This document shows positions 46,051 through 57,930 of a stretch of 64,000 bases of DNA, in pieces. This DNA comes from Drosophila pseudoobscura. Lineage: Eukaryota; Arthropoda; Insecta; Diptera; Drosophilidae. Within the stretch, counting starts at the first letter, position 1. Every line of letters starts with the position of its first letter. The translations under genes and the position numbers were made by a program. Under the pieces are notes generated by a model. That model was not told where the DNA came from and searched no databases. It was given only the letters and a program-made list of their open reading frames with translations. The DNA lies in assembly GCF_009870125.1 (NCBI RefSeq), contig NC_046681.1, positions 5,903,001 through 5,967,000 of the forward strand. Direction: 5' to 3'.

Positions 46051-46652
46051 AGTGCTCAATAGAGCTATGGGACTGAGGAGTTTAATAAACTGTATTTTTG
46101 AATGAACTAAGAAAACCTGCTGGGTTTATAGAAAGAAAGGACCTGAGACGACTTTAAGGTCTGTATAATATACATACCAGCAACAGCCGCAGGAAGGCCC
46201 TGGCCACCCAAATTGAATTACAATAATATAAATTGTGTTGGTTTTCTGGGTGTTGTTAATGATGATTTCTTATTGTAAATTTCATATATTTGTATAATAT
46301 TTGAACAAAAAGTTTAATTCCATAATTTCTTTGATTCCTCAAATAAAGTAAATGATTGAGATGATATGTACATATATACTCGTACATATAATTGCATCTA
46401 CTATTAGATAAATATATGTAAATATTAACGATTCTTATTCTTATTATAATTACAGTAGACAATATGCCTTCCCATATAATATTTCAAACAGAAACGGACT
46501 CTCCTACCCTTAGGACTCTCCACGGTGGCAACCTCGTTCTGGCTTTGGGATCACCTTGGAAACGGTCAACCCAAACAAATGATAGTCGCTTGATTTGTTT
46601 TCATTCAAGGAAAGAATTTCGAAAAGTACATTTTAACAGCAAATGAAGTGAA
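46051..46652. other. intergenic region upstream of nompB
   Basis: Divergent 5' region of the membrane-protein gene and nompB. Holds a 30-bp near copy of nompB exon 1 sequence (46181-46210) and otherwise AT-rich DNA without a recognised motif. Confidence 0.5.
46181..46210 (+). repeat. 30-bp near copy of nompB exon 1
   Basis: Matches 46723-46752 (encoding TAAGRPRPP of nompB) at 28 of 30 bases; flanks do not match. Confidence 0.85.
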
Positions 46653-49600
46653 ATGAGTGTACAGGACAAACAACAACCCGTCGACCCCAATCCCGAATCC
46701 GAGGTAGTGCCACCGCCTCCACCAACAGCCGCAGGAAGACCCCGGCCACCCACTTCGCAACTCTTTTCGGTAAGAAAACTAAGCCTAAGAAAATATACAT
46801 TGATTATAAATATTCCTGCATTATAGCGCGGTAATCTGGTAAGCAGTCGGGCAGGCGGTGGGGATAAGACAGCGCTGGCCAGACCATCCACTGCGGTCCG
46901 GGCCGTGGGCTATGCGGCCAACAGCAGTGGTTCCGCTGGCCAAAGGTTCGATCAGTTCTTTCTGGAGAAGGCCAAGCAGCAGACACTCTCCTCGGCCAAT
47001 GCAGCCGTAGATGCAGCCAAGGAAGTCAAGTAGGATAATGCTTTCATATTACATATAGGAGAATCGAATCAAAATTTAACTTGCGTTTCAGTCCCCAGAT
47101 TAAGTACAAAAATCTAGAGGCAAAGATTGTGAAGCTACTGGAGGCATCCATTGTATTGACCTCACGGAGTGCCAGTGGAGACATCAATCCGGAGGTAAAG
47201 TCTGCTCTGGCGGATGCATTAAACAAGGCCAAAGAAGCCTTCTCCTTGGATCGAACACTGCACCGCTTTCGGGATCAGCAAGGGGAGAATGTGTATCACA
47301 ACTTTGATTTGACTTATGCTGTAAGTTAGGCTGAACTCTTTTTACTGCCGGTTCCTGTAAATATATCTCTATGTCAGGTCTTTTTCAATCTCGCCGAGCA
47401 ATACGAGCACAGTGATATGCACATCGAGGCCCTCAACACGTACAGCATCATGACAAAGAACAAGATGTTTCCCCATGTCAATCAGCTGAAGCTCAACATG
47501 GGAAACATTTACTACAAGATGGGGATCTATCCGAAAGCCATTAAAATGTATCGCATGGCCTTGGATTCGGTGCCCAAGAACCTGAACCAGTTGCGTCTGA
47601 AGATCACCGAGAATATTGGCGTACTGTTCGTGCGGATGGGCTCCTATTCGGACGCTGCCTCCAGTTTTGAGTTCATCATGTCTGAGCGGCCGGACATCAA
47701 GAGCGGGATCCATCTGCTGCTCTGCTACTATGCCATGGGCGATGTGGAGAAGATCAAGAGTGCATTTCGCAATCTTTGCGATGTCCAGGCCGTCGAGAGT
47801 GAAAGCGATCTGGACAGTGAGAATAATATTATCAAGCTGCAACAGCAGGCCGAACAGGCAGGACAAGTCGCAGGGGCACAGGATCTACAAAAATCCACAG
47901 ATGGTGAGGCCAGTGGTGGTGGTGCCGAAGTGGCCGTAATCGATGCCGAGGGTGGCAGCACCTACGAGAAGGTACAAGAGTCCATCAATACCTCGGCCAA
48001 GGCAAAGAATCGTTCTGTTCTGCAGGCCCTCAAAACGGATGAGCTGGCTTTGTACACCAAACAAAAGAGGAATGCCGAGAAGCGTTCCATTACAATGATT
48101 GTGGATCTAATATCACCTATAATTGAGGAAAACTACAATGATGGTATGTGTGGATTGTCCCAAGCTGTAATTACTCGTATATAGCAAAACTCATCGATTT
48201 TCTAGGCTACAACTGGTGCATTGAGATCATCAAGACATCGAATCTATCCTGGTTGGCCAATGAACTCGAACTAAACAAGGCCTTGGTCTACCTTCGACAG
48301 AACGATGTGAATCAGGCCATCGAAACCTTGCAGATGTATGATCGCAAGAGCGAGGGATCCATGACGGCCAGTGCACTGACAAACCTGAGTTTCATTTACA
48401 TAAGTGTAAGTTAGGGAAGGGTACACCTGTATTGATTCATAATCTAAATAATCTTAGCCTTAATCCATAGTTGGGCAACCTGGAGATGGCCTCGCATTGC
48501 CTGAATCAGCTGCAGGATATCGGAGCTCTGGAGACAAATGCTTTGGCCTTGATTAATGCTGGGATTGTGGATATGCAGAAGCAGAACCTAAGCTCCGCCA
48601 GGGATCGCTTCGAGCGAGCCCTCCAGCTGCAACCCACAAGCTTTGAGGCCAACTATAATCTAGGCTTGGTGGCGCTCGCTCAGCAGGACTTTCAGCAGGC
48701 AGAGGAGCAGTTCGAGCTGCTGAAGGCGCAGCTAATGGTGCCGCACTCGGTGCAGCATAGCCATGTCTACTATCAGCTGGCAAAGCTGCAAGAGCGAAGA
48801 CTCAGCAATAGCTCTGGAATTGTGGGGAGCGGCTTTAAGCCAACAGCAACCCCTGGAGCACTGCAGGCGTATCTGCAGGTACTGGGTATATCCGCCGCCG
48901 ACATCGATTCGCGTCTGTTTGAGAAGGTCGGCTCCATGTATGAGCAGATTCAGGACCATCAGGAGGCGAACCAGTACTACAATGAGGCCTACCGCATCAA
49001 CATGAGCGACATTAGCATTGCCAGCTCCATTGGCTCCTACTACATTAAGCTGCAGGCCACGGAAAAGGCCCTCTACTACTACGAGCGAGCGGTTCTGGCT
49101 GATCCTAATGACCCCAACCTCATGCTGCGTATCGCCAGCTGTTTCCGCAACTCCTATCTGCCGCCCAAGCAGTATCTGGGGATGTTCGAGAAGATCTATG
49201 CTCGATTTCCGGATAACCTTACCTGCGTGCGGGCTTTGATGCAGGTGACCAAGAGCCTGGGTCTCACTGATCTCCACGAGAGGTATTCCCTGGACTATGC
49301 CCGACTCCACAAGCTGCAACAGGAGCGACAGAACGAGCAACGCTACCAGCAGCAGCGTCTATCATCGGCAACTTCAAGCAGTAGTCGAATGAGAAGTAAG
49401 GATCTGGCATATCTTAACCGCTCCACTCCTGAAAATTGTTTTTCTTTTGTAGCTATCCGACCATCGAATGAGGAACGTTTCCAGGAAAACAGCGATCTAT
49501 CCGGTACTATGGCTTATAGACAGAGTTCGGCCACGTTTTCAGGTGATACATCCATTAGAAAAAATATATATACTCTTTTTGATATGTATTTTTGTTGGCA

Positions 49601-49729
49601 GTTCAACAATTTGATCCTTTGGGTCCGCCAGCAGAGCGTCCACGCACCGGCATGTTTCGTGGCCAACACAGCAGAGATGATTCCGATGATGATGCGGAGA
49701 TGAATGCCGAAAGCTTGTTGCCTATCTAA
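46653..49729 (+). CDS. nompB: nompB, intraflagellar transport protein IFT88
   Basis: IFT-B core subunit required to build sensory cilia of fly mechanosensory and chemosensory neurons. Eight exons: 46653-46769, 46827-47029, 47092-47320, 47378-48143, 48206-48405, 48471-49395, 49453-49542, 49602-49729; 885 residues, all phases consistent. A Pro-rich start (EVVPPPPPTAAGRPRPP) and a SRAGGGDKTALARPSTAVRA stretch precede an array of TPRs, for example MGNIYYKMGIYPKAIKMYRM, LINAGIVDMQKQNLSSARDR and IGSYYIKLQATEKALYYYER. A TPR-free insert rich in Gln/Ala and acidic residues lies near 330-375, and the acidic C-terminus (DDSDDDAEMNAESLLPI) is typical of IFT88. An AATAAA at 49747-49752 gives a very short 3' UTR. 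Confidence 0.94.
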
Positions 49730-50459
49730 ATGTCATAGTTTCTTAAAATAAATACATACATATGTATATCAAAAGATATTCCAATGTTGGCTTTAAATAT
49801 TTTTATTACGCTTTCAAGGCCAATAATACATAAATCTGTGTTGTGTTTTGATAATATTACGTTCGAAAATTTAAAATTATGTTCCTTCTATTTGGAAAAA
49901 CTCGACTGCCTTTATAATTACTGACCATAATTAACGACCTTGCATCAGCCAAAAGCGTTGAACCCTTGTTCGTTTTCACATTTTTGGAGTGTCACACGCT
50001 AATTAAATTTACGTGATTTATTGAGTAAAACGTGTGTTGTTGGGTGCTTCTATTGTAAGTTTAAAATTTCAGGGGGGACTTTATAAAGAAAAGTGACAGA
50101 CGGAGGCGGAGAATACCATTTTATGAATACACATTACATGGGAACAGTTACAGACACAGATACACAGAGCTTCTTCAGATTGAATTCTTTTACATTTCCC
50201 CCTCATATTCCACTTTTCTATTCCTTTCTCGTTTGAGCGCGTTCTACGATTTAGACAAATACAAAACAAAACTGAACTGAACTTTTCACGAAACAAGAAA
50301 TTGATCATTCCTCACATTCTCACAGACGGCTTCCAATTATCAAAATCAATCTTAATTTTCTCTCTGAATTCAAACACACCAAACGCTTTCCTATCTCTCT
50401 TTCGAACTCTGCTTCAATCCCATTCGAACCTGCCCTATTTTCTGGGGTACTGCTCCTCT
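49730..50459. other. convergent 3' ends of nompB and Lamp1
   Basis: Contains the nompB poly(A) signal at its left end. Minus-strand AATAAA hexamers near 49802 and 50017 are candidate Lamp1 signals, implying a Lamp1 3' UTR of about 450-650 nt. No coding exon seen. Confidence 0.5.
49747..49752 (+). terminator. nompB: poly(A) signal of nompB
   Basis: AATAAA 18 bp past the stop codon. Confidence 0.65.
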
Positions 50460-53400
50460 TTAGAAGCTCATGTAGCCGCGCGAGATGGATCGACGGCGTA
50501 CGCACAGATACGAGATGAGAACGACCAGAATTAAGGCGGCCAGGGCAATGCCAACAGCAATGGGAACCACATCTGAGGTCTCCGAGCTATCACAATCGTG
50601 GACGGTGGAGAATCCGCTGGCATTGGCCCCACGGAAAGCCTCCGCCTGGACATTGCTAACGCTGAGCCATCCAATCTCTGGCTTCAAATCCACGGTCTCG
50701 GTCAAGTTAAGCTTCTGAGGGCGTGTGCAATGGTAGGACATCTTCTCGGGCGTCTTGAATTCCTCACTGCCGCGATGAATCAGCTGAAGAGTTTGGTTCT
50801 CTGCAAAGGGAGAATTAAAAAATATGTCTATACAGAAATCAGGACTCCTTACCCTTGGCATCGGGGTAGTCCTCGGTGATAACAGAAAAATGGATTTGGA
50901 TGCTAGACAATACAGTAGTTGCATTCTTGTTGTCAAACTGCATCACCATCGATTGCACAGAGGTTACCGGTCCCCAGCTCAATTGAATGGATTGAATGGA
51001 CTGGCTGTCGCACACACTATCCCCAATGGTGGCATTGGGTGGTATGTTGAACAGACCATGGGCCATCTTTCCATCTTAAAAAATAGAATGAGAAATCTTC
51101 AGTAAGGGATCATTCGTGGAAAGATTAGGTGCTCACCCTTGGTCTCATAGGTAAAGTTCAGTTGGGCGGCCATGGTCAGCAGAATGCAGGTTGCATTCCA
51201 TGTGCCCACGCTGGGTGCGGGATATGGTTGTGGGGCATGGGTCGTGGTTGGCACTGGCGCAGGTGTAGTGGTTGTCTTTGGTGGTTCAGTGCTGGTGCTG
51301 GTGCTAGTGCTGGTCGTCGTTGTCGTCGATGTGGAGCTAGAGCTGGTGCTTGTCTTTACAGTAGTCGTCGAAGTTGTTGGTGCTGCTGTAGTGGTTGTTG
51401 TTGTTGTGGAGGTGGAGGTGCTGCTGCTCGATGTCAGCGGCACTTCTGAGGTGGTCTCCGGAGCTTTTTGTGCCTCCTGGAAATTGGCATCCTTCAAACT
51501 AATTGAACTTTGTGATTGGACTGTAAGAAATATAAAGGGACAGTTGTTATTAAAGGTCTTTGTCTAGAAAGTATCTTATCGGCATGTGCTTTTTGCTTTA
51601 ATATTTGACTTGGCTTTTGTTTTGCTACAAAAGAGAATGAGGAGAGTGCTATGGATAGGCAGGTACCGGCTTACATCAGTCTGTTGCGCTTTGTTTCAGG
51701 TACTTATTATAAAGGGTATCTAGAGTTCATTCAACTGCTGTAGCTGAATCTTCATTGTAGACTGAAGTACAGTACTATTACAGTTCCTAACTTTTTAAAC
51801 TAATTCCGGGGACCTACAGAGACAACCCTGTCGACTATGAGCTGGGATTGCATCTTCTTTGTTTCGCTTCCCCATCAAGCCTTTACTGGGTTGTCACCAA
51901 GGTGACTCACTTTCCGCTCGATGAATAATTCGTTTGAGCTTTGGAGCAAAAAACTGATAACGAAAGAATCACGTTTGCTGGATGGGCCGCACAAATGCAA
52001 GTAACCCAACAGAGGGAAGCGGACAAATGTGGCCACACATTTACAGCGAATAGAGCGAAAAACTGTTGGATAACTTGATCTAGTGTGTAGAACATTTGCT
52101 TAGGCTTGAACCGAAATTCCAGGGAATTTTGTCATATATTTTTATATAGTGTTCTTTCTGTTCTGCGGCAACAGATTACTGAAGTTCCCGAATGCAAGTC
52201 AACAATTTTATCTATCCCTCACAAACTCGCCCTTTGATCATTCCCTTCGAATCAGTCATGTGTTCTCTGAAAAACAATGGAGTGGCAAGCGTTTAGTAGT
52301 TGTTGGGGCATGATTCATCGCTATCTTAATGGAATAATTGTTGTAAAAGGCAGCTTTTTTTATTATATTTTAACGCAAATTTGTTCTGTTCTGGTAACTG
52401 GCTTTGAACCCTGTGGCACCCCCGTCCTTTCTGCGGTTACAGCCGTCCCCCTTTGGGCCCTGTTCTAGTTCAATGCCATTCTGTAATGCAGTCCAGAGAG
52501 ATGACCTTTAAATGCAAGTTAAGCAAGCACACAGAGAGACGGAAAGAAGACAGACAGCCTGGCATGGGGCGTGTCGCGGACCCAGACGCTTAATACAGAG
52601 AAAAACGATGGGAAAATAAATCGCTTGTGGTAATAAGATTTATTTCGCAACGGCATGCAAGAAGAGAGTAAAAGCAAAGAATGCATAGAATACGAGTGTG
52701 GACTAATTGGCGGTGTGTGAGGGCCTATAGCTCGGAAATGTTATGTGGGATATACATAGGTGAGTCCATAGAAAGTAAAATAAAGCAATCTCATGAATCT
52801 CCAAGGACTCCAATGACCGCACAAGTGAAATTAGCTGCCAAGAGAGTTCTTCCAAAAGAGATGGAACTCTATAATATGGTTGAATGGATCCACAACTGGT
52901 TCCGCATTGTGTCCGGCTAGTTTTCTTTGGACTATTTTTTGCACAATATGTAAACATATAGGGCACTGCATTTTATTGTAGTTCAAATCTTATCAGCTAC
53001 ACATTCGCCACTCGAGACGCTCGTATTCCGATTTTTCCACAACTATCAAACAGATTACTGTGTGCCAGCATAAGGCGGCTGATTAAAATGCAAATAAATG
53101 ACATAGGCATGGCAGATTAGCCGTGGACGAGTCGGAGAGTTGAGAAATAACAAAAACCACAGGAAATCGGAGACGAGAACCAATTGGTATTAGTGCTATA
53201 AGGGAATTACGCGTACCATCTATCGCAAAACGCCCCCTCGTTGGCGGCATAGCAGGGCGTCGAGGCGATAAGGGAAGAACAATGTGGCAAAGTTAAGCAA
53301 ATAAATAACAATTTGGTTGGTGCTGTGAATCAAATATAATTATATAGTGCACAATAGAGGAGGAGGAGCCGAGAGAAGAAAGAGAACAAGATGAGACGAG

Positions 53401-54046
53401 AAATTGAATATGCCTGCATCGAAAGAGAGTGGATAGAGAGGAGAGAAAGAGCGGGTGCAATGAAATTGCTTTATCTGGATGATATTTCTCATGTTCCCTC
53501 AGACCCTTGGATGCAGGTAGCCGGAGGAGCGGGCAGTGGGGGGAGGATGAAGACAGAGTTGACGGCATTCTCCTTTTTGCCTGCAACGGTACTAAGTCAC
53601 CATTTTGTGGGGGGGGAATTTTCCAAAGAACAAACTAAGGTCAGAGGAGCATAGAGAAAAAAGTGACCAAAGGGCAATAGCAGATAGGTCTAGATAATTC
53701 AATTTACACTAAAACACACACGGTACGACACTTTTGTTGCAGTGTAAATCGCTTAATTATATTCCAGTGCTGCTTGTTTTTAACTCTTTCACAGATAAAA
53801 GCTACAACAAACACACAAACAGCGGGTTACGTGCGCGAACAAGCGAGACAGCAAAACCAAAAAAATATAAATAATTCGCGATGAATAAGCAAATTGAACA
53901 AAGGCTTCCAGTGCGACGCAGTTTAATGGTGAGTGGGGTGTCTACGGGGCCGATGGGTTCGAGTTCAAGTAGTTTCTTTTGCACTCACCTGCGCTGCTCA
54001 GCAATAGCAATGTTGTGCCTAGCAGCACTAATTTGTGGGCAAACAT
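50460..54046 (-). CDS. Lamp1: Lamp1, lysosome-associated membrane glycoprotein
   Basis: Major lysosomal membrane glycoprotein. Exons on the minus strand: 54046-53989 (signal peptide), 51520-51137, 51074-50853, 50800-50460; 334 residues. Exon 1 encodes MFAHKLVLLGTTLLLLSSA and joins G|TC CAA to VQSQSSISLKDANF. Then comes a mucin-like Thr/Ser-rich hinge of about 65 residues, followed by the LAMP lumenal domain with its Cys residues (WNATCILLTMAAQLNFTYE, IGDSVCDSQSIQSI, MSYHCTRPQKLNL, TVHDCDSSE) and NxS/T sequons. A transmembrane helix (VPIAVGIALAALILVVLISY) precedes the tail VRRRSISRGYMSF, whose GYxxF is the classical lysosomal sorting signal. A 2.5-kb first intron separates the signal exon. The promoter carries Motif 1 and Motif 6 elements. 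Confidence 0.93.
51521..53988. other. Lamp1 intron 1
   Basis: No exon recognised with confidence. A plus-strand open frame at 52681-52920 (79 codons) has moderately coding-like composition, but no signature and no clear gene context. Purine-rich tract at 53340-53460. Confidence 0.5.
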
Positions 54047-54173
54047 ATTGCAACTTGTCGAGTCTGTTATATCTGTCTTATGGTAAGTTTTCGCTTTAGT
54101 AGCTCTGCTCTGCTCTTCTTTTTTTCTTGTCTGGCACACTAGTTGTTGTTCTTTAGTTTTTTTCGTTGACACT

Positions 54174-54184
54174 CAGTGTGACCG
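54174..54184 (-). promoter_or_regulatory. Motif 1 element of the Lamp1 promoter
   Basis: On the minus strand CGGTCACACTG, a perfect match to the Drosophila core promoter Motif 1 consensus (YGGTCACACTR, bound by M1BP), 128 bp upstream of the Lamp1 ATG. Confidence 0.75.
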
Positions 54185-54199
54185 CAGACTTTTCGATCA

Positions 54200-54274
54200 G
54201 ATATACCGTCCGACCCTCAGAAATATACCGAAACATACCGTCTTACTCGAAAAATATACCGTAAATATACTGAC
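54200..54274 (-). promoter_or_regulatory. Motif 6 cluster upstream of Lamp1
   Basis: Two perfect matches to core promoter Motif 6 (KTYRGTATWTTT) read on the minus strand, at 54221-54232 and 54263-54274, plus three partial copies of GGTATAT/GGTATGT in between. Motif 1 with Motif 6 is a known promoter class of ubiquitously expressed fly genes. Confidence 0.7.
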
Positions 54275-54289
54275 GAACTCAAGTTCCAT

Positions 54290-54700
54290 TTTACATATTC
54301 CTCGTTTTTGATCTTCCGTGGAAAATTCTCAGCTATATAGCACATTTAGCCATGCCCACATAATTTTAACCAATTAAAGAATCTATTTTCTACTTAACTG
54401 GCTTATTTTAAATAATTGCTTTTTTTTGCATTTTGTGTAAAAAAAGGTTTTAGCGAAAAAGGTCAAGCAATTGAAACGTAATAAAACGTAAGAGAAAAAT
54501 CGTTCCAATTCCTCAATTTCTTTATTCCGTTGAATAATGCTGCCTAACTTAAACCCTTAGTTCTGCCCACATAATTTCATCCGATTAATGAATCAATTTT
54601 CTACCTGATTGACTACTTTTACGTAATCTCTTTTATTGCATAGTGTAGAAAACCAGGTTTAAACAAAAAAGGTCAGCAAAAAATAGTGGCAACGTAAGTG
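54290..54700. repeat. dispersed repeat, copy near Lamp1
   Basis: Same blocks and the same roughly 210-bp internal period as 7860-8200 (gcccacataatttt, aaaaaaaggttttagcg, ccgttgaataatgctg). Confidence 0.65.
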
Positions 54701-56789
54701 ATGGAATGTAACGTAATGAGTGTGAAATGTCACGTCAACCGGAGTTTGGCCACAGATATACCCTATTTCATTGATATATGTACATATATGAAGAAATTGT
54801 TTTTCCAAGCTGTTTTAAAACGTAATTAATATAGAAATGATCTCAAATTGTTATGTTAATGATTTGGGTCTTGTAAATATATCTTGACCCCGATACCAAT
54901 TCTTTGTTTCTGTGAGAAGACCACAACTTTCAAAATATCGTTAAAATATATTTTCAACAGAAACTGACTAGTTTTGCCCTTTATTGGTGCATTAGATGAC
55001 AAACATTTTCTTAATTCTAGAGCATCCATTTCCCCAGGGTATTCAAAATGTTGCTGAATCCGCACCATGTTGAGGAACAATGCTGCTCTATTTCACGGCA
55101 CATGAGTCTGGTCCATACAAATGAATGTTGTCAGCAGCATAACACGTAAGAAAACGTAAGTGATAATGGAAAGCGCCGTAAGTGAGTGTGGAATTTAATG
55201 GACATTGTTGAGGGGAAAAGGACATTGTATCCCGGAAAAATTCCCTCAATTTCAGAAAATTTCCCATTTTTGAAAAAATTGAGATTTTTATGGCAAGAAA
55301 TCAGAAATTCGATGCTGGTCAATAACGCGTCTTATAATATACTGGAAAATCTTAGAAAATACTATGAAGAGTATAAGAGCACTAAATACCGAATATACAT
55401 AAAATACTTTTGGCAGCAGCTGTGTTCAAATGCAGAATTGATGTAAACACTAGGGATAGGCTCTCAAGGGGTATCCAAAAAAAGGGGTATCAAAAAAGTG
55501 TTCATATAATTTACGTTACATATTTTTTTTTGTTAATCCGTTTTTTTTTAACAAATTATTTATTTAAATTTAATATTTGTTGCCCAATTATAAAGAAACC
55601 AACTTTGGTAGTTGATAATGGTTATATTGGCTTTAATAATATTCTCCAAGAAGATGAATAGCTATTTTGAAACGTTTTTTTGTAGCTGGAAACAAACAGA
55701 TCCCATTAGATTTGTTAATGTGTGGAGGCTGGTTTTCCTTAATTCTACAACAATTGACGATCAAAAGATGTTTAATTACCACTCAGGAGTGCAGCATGAC
55801 CAGTTGTTGTTGTACAGTTTTCGAACGATGAAATGGTTCGTTTCGAAAACTTTTGTGGCATTTGTCTTGCCTTAAAACACCCACACCATTGATTACTGTT
55901 TTGTTTCTGATTGAAATAAATATATGTATATCCATGATTCTTCAGGTGTTTAACCAATGACCATTGGGTCTCAATCAGACTAAAAGTGACCTAGGCTAAA
56001 AACCTTAATAGAAGGAGGAGCTATTAGGAGCCCGAAAACTCTATATTTTTCAAGTTTTAAGCTTAATTTAGAAGGAAGTGACTTAATATTAAATCAGAAA
56101 TTTGAAACACCATTATTACAACGATGGAAATCAGGACGTTTTAGTTACATACATATGTATATGTACATAGTTAATATATTATTTAATGATATCTATAGAA
56201 TCCACTTAGGTAGCTCAAAGCGTTTCTGAAACCATTTTTATATCTGCTTTTATCCAACTGATATTGAAAAATTTTTTTTGTTCGATGCAAACGCTGAAAT
56301 TTCTGCAGAAATATCTTTTACGGATTTTATTTCCGCTTACAAAGAGAACGAATGTTACCCAAAATTCAATTGACACAGCAGCTGTGGTACGGTCATTCAA
56401 TACGTTGAGAAGAGTGTAGACCTGGCTATGAACTACGACTGATCATGAATCAGTGATAGTGAGAAGAACATAGTGCTCTGAAACTCTGAAAACTCTGAAA
56501 AGTGTTTATTTAAAGGATTGTATTGTATATTTAACGCGCCAAAATTTGATTTTTCATAAGCTATTTTGTTGTTGTTAGTAGTTGTGATAGTTGCGCTGAT
56601 AGGCAGAAAAGTGCAGAAACAATCGAATATTTTGAATAGACGCACCTACATTCAAAAAGGACTAATCCCCTTCCGGTAGGATGGAAAGGCGCTTGACGCA
56701 CCGATAGTGTAAACAGCCTAATGGAAAGTTTTCTCCAAATACCCATGTCTCCAGCAATGCCCGCATTAAAAATGAAAACGCACCCGGTT
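54701..56789. other. intergenic region Lamp1 / beta-subunit gene
   Basis: AT-rich with no recognised exon. Short open frames (for example 55186-55446 and 55612-55875) have no signature. The phrase aacgtaagtgat with a following gtgagtgtg-like block recurs near 54690 and 55148, perhaps an extension of the dispersed repeat. A short inverted repeat, gttttcgaa/ttcgaaaac, lies at about 55817-55851. Confidence 0.45.
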
Positions 56790-57890
56790 TTTGTTTTTTG
56801 TTTATTTGGAATTACTTAATTCCATATCAACATAATATTTTTATTGAATTCAGTAAAATTTTTCAAACATGTTTCTCATTTTTCGTTACTCGTACACATC
56901 GTTTCATTTTGGTTTTTCATCATCTTCAATGTTTTATGCAGCATTTTCTTGTTGTTCTTTCCCTTCTTGTTTGTTGATGTTCATTTACTTGTTCTTGTAA
57001 GTTCTTTTTAATATTACAGCTTATGTTTTTTTTATTGTTTTTTTTTTTCATTTAATATTTATATTTTTATAGTTAAACTTAAATAATACAAAAAGCAGTG
57101 TTTGTTTTTCATCATCTTGTTACACACATTTTTTAGTTTTACTATGATTTTTATGAAGGATTTTTCGTTTTGTCTGTTTTTTTTTGTTCATTTATATTTT
57201 TAATTTTTTTTAAACCTAAATTAAAGCAATCTGTTAGGTTTTTCTTGGTTTTCATTTTGAATTGAATTTCAAAAGTATACTAAAGGTAGTTTTTGTTTTA
57301 TTGTTAGACATCTGCGCGGGTGGAGAAATTTCCATTTCTTGAATTAAAATATAATTGTATCTGGTTGCTTCGTTAATAATAAAGTAGTTCCTACTAGGTA
57401 TTCTCACTAGGTAATTTATCAAGAACTAAATTTGTTAAGCGGCTGTGAAGCCAGTTTTAGCGCGATTTTCTTTTTGTTTTAAACAAATCTCCTCTGTGGG
57501 CTGTGGTTGTTCTTCAAATTGTGGTTTGAAATTTCGGTTGTTCTGATTTTCGGTTGGTTTAATCAAAAATCAAAAACTGTAATCGTACTTAGATGTAATT
57601 TTACATTGTTTCTTCATTTCATTTACGATTTACGATTTATGTATATAACATTTCTCATATATTTATATGTATATATATCTTTATGTTATATTTGCCTTAG
57701 TTCTAGATAGCTTAATTTTAAATACACCATGTTTTGTATTCATTTTGCAATCCTTCATTCCATCCATTTGTTTTATATTATTTTTTATCATGTTTTCTAA
57801 TGCTGCTAATTTTGCCATAATATTTGTTTTTGTGTAGTTGCTAAAACCAAATGCAAATGCAAATGAAGTCAACATATTGTTGTAAACAAT

Positions 57891-57930
57891 TATATATTTT
57901 ATATATATTTATATATATATATATATTTAT
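57891..57930. repeat. (AT)n low-complexity tract
   Basis: Almost pure alternating A and T with occasional ttt. Confidence 0.85.

Noticed and set aside
47369-47866. 165-codon minus-strand frame opposite nompB exon 4
   Set aside because: Antisense shadow of the TPR coding sequence.
51172-51567. 131-codon plus-strand Val-rich frame
   Set aside because: Antisense of the Thr-rich Lamp1 hinge; Val and Gly runs are the complement of Thr/Ser codons.
53950-53975. tRNA-like gggttcgagttc stretch
   Set aside because: No acceptor stem, anticodon arm or A box around it. No tRNA or rRNA gene was seen anywhere in the window.
55186-55875. Two 86-87 codon frames between Lamp1 and the beta-subunit gene
   Set aside because: AT-rich, no domain, no splice context; regarded as chance.
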